From assembly GCA_963691705.1 (NCBI GenBank), contig OY829540.1, forward strand, positions 47,900,158 to 47,964,157: DNA of 64,000 bases, given 5' to 3'. The first letter of the stretch is position 1, and every line of letters starts with the position of its first letter. Made by a program: the position numbers and the translations under genes. The notes beneath the pieces are model-generated. The model saw only the letters and a program-made list of their open reading frames with translations, ran no database searches and was not told where the DNA came from. Source of the DNA: Viola odorata (taxonomy: Eukaryota; Streptophyta; Magnoliopsida; Malpighiales; Violaceae). Of the stretch, positions 9,980 to 20,675 are shown piece by piece.

Positions 9980-12290
9980 GATAGAAAATCAAAGTGACTC
10001 CTTGGAAGCTAATTGGGTCAATATACTTACAGAGGAGGAAAGGGATGATATAGATATCCCTCAAGAAGATGTTCCACATACAGATGAAGAAGGAAACGTT
10101 GATGGTCTATCTACAACAACTCCAAGTAATAAAAGGCAGAAAACTCTCACTTCAAAATGGTGGGAATTTTTTGATTTATTGTCGGCTACTGGAGGGAACA
10201 ATCGTAGATGGTCCCAATGCAAGAAGTGTGGAACAAGGTACGAGTACAAGTCTAATAATGGAACTAACAGTATGAAAAATCATACTCGAGCTTGTCAAAA
10301 ATCTACTTCATCTCAACCCGAATCAGGTTAGTCTCAAATAGTAGGACCATATGCTTCATTGAGCCACATGATAAAACCTGCTTTTGATAGTGTTATTTTT
10401 AGAGATTTGTTGGCATAATGTGTTATCAAGCATGATCTACCATTTCAATTTACTAAGTGAGAGGGTGTAAGAGCACTTTTACGTTATCTCCGGGGGCAAG
10501 ATTTGAGTATTTGTAGTAGAAATACTTGTAGAGCTGACGTTCTTAAAATGTATAAGAGGGAGAAGAGTAAAGTTTTAGCTATGTTACAACGAGTACCAGG
10601 TAAGATTACATTCACTTCTGACTGTTGGATTTCTATTACCACCAAAGGATATATTACTTTGACATCTCATTTTATTGATAGAGAGTGGAAAATTCATAAG
10701 AGAATTTTAAACTTTAGCCATTTGTCACCTCCTCACAATGGGATATTTTTGTCTCAAAAACCATTATCATGTTTGACTGCTTAGGGGGTAGACAAAAGAG
10801 TTATGACAATTACTTTGGATAATACTTCATCTAATGACTCATGTGTTGATTTGTTAATTGACAAGTTGAAGAATAGAGGAGTGAGTTTTTTTAATAAAAA
10901 ATATCTTCAGATTCGATGTTGTGCACATATAATTAATCTCTTTGTTCAAAATAGATTGAAGAAAAAAGTAGTGGATCCTGCTATAAAGAAAGTTAGAGAA
11001 AGTGTCAAGTATGTGAAAGGATCTCAAGCTAGGAAGAAATAAATTTTAGAATGTATTGCTGATTGTTCACTTGATGCTAGAAAAGGTCTGAAACAAGATG
11101 TTCCAACTAGGTGAAATTCAACATATCTCATGCTTGAGAGTGCTATTTACTACTGTCGGGTTTTGGTAACTTTAGCGTTAGTTGATTCAAACTTCACATC
11201 ATCTTGTCCATCCAGAAGTGAATGAGATATTTTAAAGAAGGTGTTTAAGTTCTTGGGCGTCTTTTATGATTTGATAGTTGTTTTACTAAATATCCAACTG
11301 CAAATCTGTACTTTTTGGGTGTATTTTCAGCCTATGTGACTTTGACAGAAGCAATGCGTAGCGATGATGAGTTTATGATGACCATGGCAGAACCTATGTA
11401 TGGAAAATTTGATAAGTATTGGGGGATTTTAGCGAGATTTTAGCTTTTTCTATGATTTTAGATCCCCGATACAAATTTATTTTTGTTGAGTGGTGCTTTA
11501 AAAAGGTTTATGGTGAGCATATTGGACCTTCTAAGGCTAACTCTCTAAAAGAAAAGTTGATGCTACTTTTCATGGAGTATGCTACATCTACAAGTTCATT
11601 GCAAGGTGCGTCGACCTCATCAAGTGTACCTCCTTCATCATCCACTTCAATGTCTCGTAGAAGTCAAAACGCTTTTCAAGCAATGGAAGTCCTTTCTAGA
11701 CATACTACTACTATGTTAATGGTATGTTATGTATAAATTTATTACAAATGTATGCCTTCATTTGGTTTAGTTTTGTTCAAATATGTGTTTGATTAATTTT
11801 GTTATTTTATAGGAATTTGATTCTATTGAAATTGATAATGTGCCTCAAAAGTCGGAGCTTGAGCAATATTTGGATGATCAAAGGATTGACATGAGAACTC
11901 TATTAGATATTCTAGAGTTTTGGAAGACTAGTCAATTTTGATATCCTTGAGTTGCTGCGATGGCTCGTGATATTCTTATCATTCCGATTTCAACAGTTGC
12001 TTCTGAGAGTGCATTTAACATTGGTGGTAGAGTGCTTGATCAGTATAGAAGTGCGCTTTTACCGGAAATTATTAAGGCTCTAATTTGCACTAGGGATTGG
12101 TTGTATGGATCTGAAGGTAATCTTTTACTATATTCTCATCTCATTAATATTGTTTTAATATGTTTAAGTTAATCATCCAATTGCATATTACTCATTTTTA
12201 ATTACGTGTTTGTTCAATGTTCGTGCAGAAATAAAAAAATGAGTCTGATGATCTTTGTTTAAATGTGATGAAATTAGAGCTCGAAGATGA
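9980..12290 (+). pseudogene. hAT transposase pseudogene (BED finger, RNase-H core, dimerisation domain)
   Basis: Homology is spread over separate open pieces. At ~9980-10330 lies a BED zinc finger (SKWWEFFDLL, CKKCGTRY, NHTRAC), apparently preceded by an AG acceptor. At 10503-10784 and 10803-11042 are core fragments (FTSDCWISITTKGYITLTSH, TITLDNTSSND, RCCAHIINLFVQ). At 11419-11736 comes AFSMILDPRYKFIFVEWCF, and at 11960-12120 the hAT dimerisation motif with STVASESAF and [14 protein letters not shown]. In-frame stops (for example TAG after PESG at ~10328) and shifts separate them. The order is collinear with full-length plant hAT transposases, so this is a once-autonomous copy that can no longer make the enzyme. 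Confidence 0.9.
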
Positions 12291-12539
12291 AGGCGACAAT
12301 GGAGAGAATTAGAGCTTATATTTATATATTTTCTGGACCATGTTCTTGTTTGTATTTTGAAAAATACTTTCATTTTCTCGTATCAGTAGTGTACTGTCTT
12401 GAATTAATTATTTTGCAGCTGGTTTGTTTATCGTGCTTCGTATTTTGCAGCTGGAAATTGCAACTTCGTATTTTGCAGTTGGAAATTGTTGATCAACTGG
12501 TTTGTGCAATGGCCGAGTCTAGTTTTTCTGGACGGACCA

Positions 12540-12590
12540 AGACCGGGACCATAATTTTGGTCTCGTATAAAATCCGGATTGGGACTAGTC
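12540..12590. repeat. hAT subterminal repeat (right copy)
   Basis: Direct-orientation partner of the left subterminal repeat at 8996-9045. The palindrome is imperfect here (two differences). Confidence 0.7.
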
Positions 12591-12670
12591 CGACCCATTC
12601 GGGGTCGGGTCTACTGGTGGGGGTCCCGAACCCGGACCCGTAGACTCGAATTGACACCCTTAATCCCAAC

Positions 12671-13684
12671 CGAGTTCTTTCCAACAAAAGAAGAGGTGAC
12701 TCTCTTATTATTATTATTACACTTGTATTTTGTAAGCAAGGGAAAAAGTCTAATCTCATCCAAAAATAAGATTGGATGTACCTTACTAAACCATTTTTAT
12801 ACTCGCTAACGATACTATTCAATTTAAATGTAATTAAACTGAACAATGATTATTGAAATTTGAAATTAATTATTAATTATAACAATTACTATGATTAAGA
12901 AACTAACCTATCAAACTAATAAAGCACAGAAGTTTGCCTAACCTAAAACTACAAAAAAACTCAAACACTACCCTTCGTGACGCTGTACGTATTTAATCTC
13001 AAATTTAAATAGTCATTATTTTCTTTAACTTTGTTTAAAATAAATAATATTAAATTTTTTAAATTGATTGACAAAAGTGCAAAGTGGATTTATTTTTAGG
13101 GTTAATACACTCTTAAGCACATGTGAGGCTCGCGGATGGAATGATCAATTTAGCTAATTTTGGCAACATTTGTGACTAACTTGTCCAAAAATTAATTTGG
13201 TGGCATAATTGAGAAATTTAAGATAGTTTGGTGGCTAATTTAGTAAAAAAATTGTCAAGTGGCTTAATTTGGATATTTTAGGCAAAAGTTATCGTATCCA
13301 AACCAGACAACAAACCGGATAACTCATAATTCACTAATTCCTTAATTAAACCGAGTTGAATCGGGTCGTGTTTCAGAACTTTTCATTCATCAAACCGCTC
13401 AGCTCATGAGTCACTGATTCACTAGTTCATCCGGATTGAACTGGTTGGTTTACTAAAAAAATTCAACATATGTGCAAATTTATACATAATTTGTTGAAAA
13501 AGTATTATGATAATTATCTATCGGGTGTCCTTTTTTTCTTTTTTGAACTTTAATTAATTATTATAAAATGGTTTTCTATACAATCTTGTTTACTTTATAT
13601 ATATCCATTAGCTAACTAGGTGATTATCCTCGTTATCAATAACTATGCGATCATCCTCCTTAACTTCTCATTCACATTATTATA
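12671..13684. other. Intergenic AT-rich DNA with a decayed repeat fragment
   Basis: No gene is supported. Around 13280-13500 there is a run rich in CCGGAT, AACCGAGTTGAA and GAACTGGTTGG words. It resembles a second fragment at 18500-18850 on the other side of the mariner element, especially TTTACTAAAAAAATT before GCAAATTTATACATAA. It looks like an old dispersed repeat. Confidence 0.45.
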
Positions 13685-13686
13685 TA

Positions 13687-16600
13687 CTCCCTCCGGTCTT
13701 TATTGTTTGTCGTTTGGAGTCGGCATCCCTTTTTCCAAATTGAATGTCGTTTGGATACTCACAAGGTGAGGAATGTGCGTTCTTCCATTACTATCCCTCT
13801 TGCACAACTGAGGTGAGAGAAACTATTGCCTCCCCCTTCTCTTTTCCTCGCTCAAAACTGCTCTCAATTTGGGGGGATGTGGTTGTATTTGAAATCCAAT
13901 TTTGGTGGAAAATGAAAATTTTGATGGTTCAAATTCGACCAGATTATTTTGTTCTTTTCTCTCTTCCCTCAAATCAGAGTTTCCTTTCTAGTCTTGGCAT
14001 CCACAGCTACCTCTGCACTTATATATGCAATTAGGATTTGCTTATTTTTTCCAATTACCACCATGGAGAGCATCGACTATTGGAATGACTTTTAAGACGA
14101 CAGTGTCATGAAATTCGACGCCTCCATGAACAAATTTGTGAAGGATTCAATTAGGATTGAAGACGACTTTGAGGTTTTTGTGGATGACGATTCTAGAGAT
14201 TAGAAGGACGACAGAGTGATGGATTGCGTCGTGGAGGATACCTACGACAAGGATGAAGAAATGGTGCCCAGCGAATAAGCCTCTATGAAAGTCGTGCTCT
14301 GGTAAACTTGCTTATGGTATAATGGATACTGAAGATATAGTGATGAACCTAGCGTATGGAAGTATTGAGAGAATTGAAGGAAAAGGTATGAATAGCCGAA
14401 GACCCATTCTTGATTTCGACCTAAATGAAGTTTGTGTTGAAGCCCAACTGGAGGTAAGTGTGTTCAGAGGGGATAGAGACTTCAATCTCAATAAGTTGCT
14501 CATCGCAGGTATGTTCATTGTCCATGATCCTGTTTGAGATAATCATTCATTGAGATGCTGCGTCTTTTGGTTCCTGATTTTTATTGAGATGTTAGTGAAT
14601 CACGATGGGTTTCTGAGTTTGTTTTGTTGGTGATGTGGTTATAAATGTGGAATTGTGCATAATACCACTTAGTTAGGCCTTTTGTGTATTTTGTATGGAC
14701 AAAGTATGTCGTAACGTTTTGTGGATATGATTGTGGGATGAGACTAATTGCACAAGAACTGTCAATGTTATCAAAATCAAATGGAAATGTGTAAACCCAT
14801 TTTCTTGTGGATATGAAATTAGTTTTTAGTTTTTGATTTTAATATTGGCTATTGAAGCTCTCTTATTGTCAGTGTCATCTGGTTATATTGTTTGCTAAGT
14901 TGTTATCCAATTTTGGAGACTAGTGGCATACTGTAAAATCTTTATTCAATTTGGGTTTAATCTTAGTAAAATTATTTTACTGAGAATTGGTAGGCATAAT
15001 TTTTTTCATATATTTAACACTAGCTTACCTTAAAACAACACAATAACAAACAGAACATACAACTAATTTAAAAAAAAATCAAATTAAAACACATAACTAA
15101 ACAACCCATACTAAAACACAACCAAACTTAATCATCCAAGTGTGGAATGCCTGGGATGCGATTCGCAAACCTATTCATCTCATCAATTGTAGCACAAACA
15201 GTCACCAAGGTCAGCTGCAAAACATTCCTCTTCTACTCATTGCGAGCAATTGCAACATTGGAGAGTAAGATGCAATCACCTAGGGCATCAACTGCCTCAA
15301 GAGCATCATCCCCATTATCAGTATTGATATTATGCTTCCTCTGACTCAACGTCTCCACAAACCCCTGCATCTAATGGATGTCTTTTGTTGTCTGGAAGAC
15401 TTTGTGTTTCAGCTGAGCCGTTTCATCGTGGAGATAACCAACCACTGTGGCAGTAGCTTCAAGGATAACTCATTTCACCGTTGGATCCATAGAAAAAAAC
15501 CTATAGAGAAGAAGAAAGAAGTGGAAGATGAGGGCAGTGGGTAAGTAGGGTAGAACAGGGGACTGCGACAGGTTTAGGGTTGTGATAGTTGAGGAAGAAG
15601 TATGGTGAATTTATAGAGGACTTTTAGGGTTGGATGTGATACACTTGTACACCTCTCAAACATGTGTCTGAAAAAAAAAGGAATGCTTTGTAATTGGAGG
15701 ATTTTGGGATACTAAAACGTTTGGCAAGTTCAATACGAGTAGGACTCTTTTAAGTGTCTTTATTGTCAAGGGAATCTACATTCTCCTATTGCAGTCAAAC
15801 ATGAACAAGTCTTCCATGTAAAGAAGAGAAATGGCCAGATTACAAGATATAACCTAATGACTTGCAGCATGCAAAACAGTGGACTCGAATGACAGTACGT
15901 AACATATGCATAAAGACATAAGTTAACCACATAATTTCAATGACACACATAAACTAAACAGAGCTTCCATAGTATGAGATAATCTCACTAAATCAACATC
16001 ATTCAATAAACGAAAACACATAAGCTAAACAAATCAACATCCAATAGATAAAATATTCCATCAGAATGCTCTCAATATAGCACAAAATATTAACCTATCA
16101 TTTTTCATTCAAGAAAAGAAAGCCTATCCTTCTGGATTCACAAAACAAAGGGCTATATTGTTTCCATTAACAAAAAGAAAGCTACCCTTTTACATACACA
16201 AATCAGCACCCTATCCTTGTCCATGCACAAAACAGAAGGCTATCCTTTCCATTCACTAAAAATAATCCTATCATTTTCCATTCACTAGACAAAAGCCTAC
16301 CATTCTCCATCATCAAAACAATCTACACTTAATGCTATAACATCTAAAATTAACCAAAAACTCTAAGTCCGTACACAAACTAGCATCCTCTGCTTTTTCC
16401 ATCATAACCAAAAATTTGAGAAATTGTATCATGTCAACAAGAGCATTAGTAGTACAAAACTACTTATAATTTGCTATAACATCCAAATTGGAAAAAAAAA
16501 AAAGATTATTACTTACATGTAATTAGGAAGATGAGCAGCATTGTTGCAACTATAAGTGGATCACATGACAGTGTAGTTGTCAGGATGTTAAACCTTATTA

Positions 16601-17948
16601 AATATTTCTTTTTCATGTGGGGAATTTGGTATGTGTTGGATCCAAGCTTTTTCAGAACCTCAATCATGCAAGACATCAAGGTGAGGAAAATATTGTTGGC
16701 CTTATAATCAGAGAATTCAAAGAAAGAAGTTTAAACAGCTACAGCTAATTGTTCTACTGACCATGCACACTCTTTCTCCTGCAAGGATTGGATAGCTCTA
16801 AAGAACCCAAGATCCAATACATTAAGGTTAGGAGAATTGGGGGGTTGACAAATCAGTTTAATATTTAAACCTACATTCTCAACTACATTCAAGAAATCAA
16901 TGTCATCTTCATAGATATGGGTCTTGACATTGTCCTGTTGGATTAGAATTGGATCCATAATGCTAATCCTCTCCAAATCAGCAACAACTCTCTTACGACC
17001 ACAATTGTGTACTCTTTTCAGCGAAATATTGTGGTTCTCCGATTCCCTGCCCCTTTTCCACTAATGCTATATAGATCGAATGTTAACATTGAAATGTTCA
17101 ACTATCTCCTTGGTTGTGCACCTCGTCAGCTTCCCACTAATTTTTTTTTTTTGCAGCAACATCTCATAAGCAAGGAGTCTATCTTCACTATTGAGCTCTC
17201 TCCTTTGATTTCGATCTAATTATATGACAACACCAAATCATTAAAAAAATAAACAAACTACAGTTTCAACCATGAACGAACTTTAATTGAAATGTAATGG
17301 ACCTGGCACATCAACTTCAAACTCTGGGTCCAAATTTAGATCAGGACCTCCTTCTTCACAACTCATTATCTTCAAATTGATTTGTGGGTAGTTTTTTATC
17401 TTTGTTATTACCGACATGATTTGATGTGTTTGCGAAAAACGCAGGGTCATAATCTAGTTGTGTTTGAAATTGTGGATATTCAAAGAAATGAAAAATCTTG
17501 AGGCTCCATTGTTTTCTTATAATACAAAGCTACTGAAGTTTTGTTTCACAAAATTTAGGTAGGTGTAGGTTGGAGGGAACCGAATTATTGTGTTCAAATT
17601 TTAAAATTTCCACTGAAAATATCAGACAGACAACCCAAAACTTTGACACCCTATTTTTGTTTTCATTACGTGATTGTGTTTAACGAAATTTGAAATTTTG
17701 AGTTTGTTCAATTTTTGGCGCAAGTTTTCTACCCAAAAAATGGCCCGACTTTAGCAGCAATTTTTAAGCCCATATGTGGCCCAATTATTTCAAGCGTTTC
17801 AATAGTTACCTGGGCCCGGATCAGCTTATAAATACGAGGACTTTGAAGGGGTAGAAAAGTCACGGCAGTCATGGAACTTTGTCTCCCAATGATTGCCTAA
17901 AATGTCATGCCCGGTCTCCAAACGACAAACAATGGAGACCGTAGAGAG
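13687..17948 (-). mobile_element. Mariner-like (Tc1/mariner) DNA transposon
   Basis: Ends: CTCCCTCCGGTCTTTATTG at 13687 and, reversed, CTCTCTACGGTCTCCATTG from 17948, both continuing TTTGTCGTTTGGAG. That gives 33-bp inverted repeats with about four mismatches. Both are bordered by the TA target duplication. The interior holds a minus-strand transposase remnant. At 4.26 kb it is long for a mariner; much of the left and central interior (13.8-16.5 kb) is noncoding DNA of unknown origin, possibly captured or inserted. Confidence 0.9.
16731..17366 (-). pseudogene. Plant mariner-like transposase, internally deleted
   Basis: The probable start at 17366 gives MSCEEGGPDLNLDPEFEVDV. An apparent intron follows. 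Near 17217 the reading resumes with the helix-turn-helix part (RRELNSEDRLLAYEMLLQ, GKLTRCTTKEIVEHFNVNIR) and meets a stop. After NCGRKRVVADLERI (~17000) it jumps straight to DPILIQQDNVKTH and CQPPNSPNLNVLDLGFFRAI. Most of the catalytic core, including the first catalytic Asp region, is therefore deleted. The QQDN Asp and the VLD Asp (39 residues between, matching the plant DD39D class) remain. The usual SPD is SPN here. Not functional. Confidence 0.85.
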
Positions 17949-17950
17949 TA

Positions 17951-20122
17951 TATAATTTGTAACCCGTATTTTTAATAAAAAAATATTTTTAACAAAAAGT
18001 AGTTACGGGTAAAACTTATCCAATAAAATCTCATGGTTTGTTTAAAAATAAATTACTTTCAGATCTGATCCATCTATACATTAACGCCAATGATCCATGA
18101 CAGAAGAACTAAATGCCTATTATATTAATTTGCAAGACTTAATATTGTACCAAAAAATATTGTAGTACTCAATATAATATATTATACTATAATTAATTGA
18201 AGTGTATGTAAACCTATGTTTTCTAAACGAGATCGGGGAATCACACCGGAAAAGGTAAGACTTAAACTTTTTAGGATTAATTAGGGTCGAACAAGGATTC
18301 AACAAATATAGTATATATATATACTATCTATTTTTTCATATAATTTTATTAAAAAGATATTTTGTATAAAGTAATATAAATTGAATTTTTCATTTTACCA
18401 CATCGAAAAAATGACACTCTCTCTTGCATAATGGCTATAAAAATATAGAAAGAGCTTCAACGTGTTGCATGCCGAATGGGCTTTGTCTTAAAGGCAACCG
18501 GAAGGTTGTGAGTAAGCCGCCCGGTTTGGTTAAAATCGGCCAGAGTTTATTGCATTTCCGGTCCATTCGTGTGAATTGAACTGTTTTTCTTATGGTTCAA
18601 GGTTTTTCCGGCTGGACCAATCTGACCCAATTTTTATAACTATGATTTTAGGATAGTATGGAGGCTATTTTTTTTTTTTTTAAAACAGTGGGCTCATTTC
18701 TGATTTAGTAACGTGCATATTAACATAACTAAATTAATAGGTGTTTTAAAAACTGTTTATTTATCAATCCGTTCTTGAGTCAATGATTCAATTGAGTTGA
18801 ACCAGTTGATTTATTAAAAAAATAGACATGCAGATTTATACATTAATAGAAAGATAACAACTTAGTTATATTCTAAATTATAAATCAAAAGAAATATTTT
18901 AATGATCAAAATAAAAATTACTGTTACAAGAAACTATAGAAGTACTTTGATATATTGGTAGAATTTCAAATTAATGTAGACTGACTTGCAAAACATAATC
19001 AAGAAACTAAACACATGCTAATTTGGACTTAAAAACTAGTTTAGTTAGAGAGATTAATTTAAGGAAAAACTTAGTGAGTTATTTTTACAACGATTGATTT
19101 AGTCTCTTAAGTTTTAATCTTTTCAAATAGTCATACTTTATAATGTTAAAATCTTACCATGTGACCCTTAAAAAAATTAATTTGACTTTATCCCCCAATG
19201 ATCTATTGACAACTATTCAGCAACAACCAACTAGAAAAAAATAGAGGAAAATGTTTCCTGAAAGATAGTATGAACTGAGAAAGGGTTAATGATATGTTTG
19301 ATCACTTATTATTTTTTTAAATACGGATATAAGTCTATCAACTTAAAAGATATTGATCATTTAACTTAAGTTTTGAAAACTTACTTATTCTAGTCCCTAA
19401 CTAGCTAACATGTTGTGGCGTGTCACAGTAGGTACTGAAAATTACATATATGTTGATGTGGCACATCACACAAGTTATATATGAGCCCCCCTTTTTCACA
19501 ATAGTTCTCTTTGATGTCAACAAATATTCTTTCTTCATAATAAAATCTAGGCGCAAAAATATTTTGATGATATTTATGACTTCTATAAAGATATCCTTTG
19601 AATTTGGGTTGAAAATCTTTATTATATTAGTAATGAGAGCATGTTTTCACTGAATTTAAATAAAATAAAAAAGAGAGTCTTATAATTTTCTTTGTTCATC
19701 AATTCAAAATAAATAATTAAAAACTATTAACCATTTTTGCAAATACAATTCCTCTTTGCATCCATTTATCTTTTAAAAAATAGTGTTTAACATTCCTATT
19801 TTACCTTTTCAATATATTTTTTTCATAAAAAAAATAACACTTTAACCTTGAACAAGAAAAAAACAAAAGTTTTATACTATTTTTTCAATACATACTAAAT
19901 ACTAATGGTTATGCTTTGCAAAATTAAAATTAATGTTTTTAATTATGGAAGTAACAATATTATTACTTTTTTGTTTTGTTTTAGGTGTTGAAAATAAAGT
20001 TCTTATTAACTATCAATGACAACCAAAATTGACATTGATTTCAAATTCCTTCCGTCCAAATCACACACTCTCACCAGTTGGTTCCAACAAGAAGTTTATC
20101 GGCTGCCTATGGATACCTTGCA
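17951..20122. other. Intergenic AT-rich DNA
   Basis: No gene is supported. A dispersed-repeat fragment at about 18500-18850 (CGGTTTGGTTAAAATCGG; GAGTTGAACCAGTTG) resembles the one at 13280-13500. The rest is AT-rich and low in complexity; short reading frames here have no recognisable content. Confidence 0.5.
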
Positions 20123-20200
20123 AAGGAAACAAACAGAAGAAAAAAAAACTACAGTTGAGTGAGCAGAAAGCTCACCTGCGCATGTAGGGATTTTTGGAAA
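20123..20200. repeat. Relic of the HUS1 promoter/5' end (duplicate of 5283-5350)
   Basis: Shares GGAAACAAACAGAA, AGTTGAGTGAGCAGA, AGCT, ATGTA and GGATTTTTGGAA in the same order and orientation as 5283-5350. It lies ~480 bases before the FRS-b stop; the original lies ~510 bases before the FRS-a stop. It marks the edge of a duplicated HUS1-FRS segment whose HUS1 coding part has been lost. Confidence 0.8.
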
Positions 20201-20340
20201 CTTTTCTTTGGACAATAATATGGTCACATTCAGATAAACCAAGACGATGACAACTACCAAGGATGCATTGTTTCATCAGCCTGCAACCTGCTGCCTCCTT
20301 GTTTGCCCTGCCCTGTAAATCTGAGCACATGAATTAGTAA

Positions 20341-20341
<1 letters not shown>

Positions 20342-20398
<57 letters not shown>
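20342..20398. repeat. (TA)n microsatellite
   Basis: About 28 uninterrupted AT dinucleotides. The minus-strand reading frame through it is an artefact. Confidence 0.98.
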
Positions 20399-20400
<2 letters not shown>

Positions 20401-20675
20401 TTCGCTTTTCTCTATTTCTTTCATCAACAAACTGTACACTGGGTAAAAAAAAACGCAGATGATAGCAAAGAAAGCTAATCTTACATTTCTTCTTACCCCT
20501 TATATTATAAATACAAAATAAAAACTACAAAAACTATAGGTTGGCAATTATTACCTAATCTTCCAAAGAGAATTACAATACAGGCCTCACGTGTTTGTAC
20601 TTTGTACATCATGCCTGCCGTCATGACTCGAAGGTGCAGCATGTTATTGGGAGTCTGCCATTTTCATGTAACGAG

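Larger units (their letters stand above)
8930..12662 (+). mobile_element. hAT-superfamily DNA transposon, degenerate but with intact ends
   Basis: Terminal inverted repeats TAGGGGTGTCAA (8930-8941) and TTGACACCCTTA (12651-12662) match at 11 of 12 positions. They are flanked by a perfect 8-bp target duplication ATCCCAAC (8922-8929 and 12663-12670), the hAT signature. The subterminal regions are GC-rich with repeated CCCGGAC/GGGTC words. The interior carries a broken hAT transposase on the same strand. The element is 3,733 bp long and lies just upstream of FRS-a. Confidence 0.95.

Noticed and set aside
8885..12733. TATTACACTTGTATTTT on both sides of the hAT element as a longer target duplication
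   Set aside because: The two copies are at different distances from the ends; the true 8-bp duplication ATCCCAAC abuts the termini exactly.
14322..14537. 71-residue frame (MDTEDIVMNLAYGS...) as a gene inside the mariner
   Set aside because: Short, no recognised domain, no splice support; kept only as unexplained interior sequence.
20254..20439. Reading frame with long Tyr-Ile repeats
   Set aside because: It is the (TA)n microsatellite translated; no gene content.
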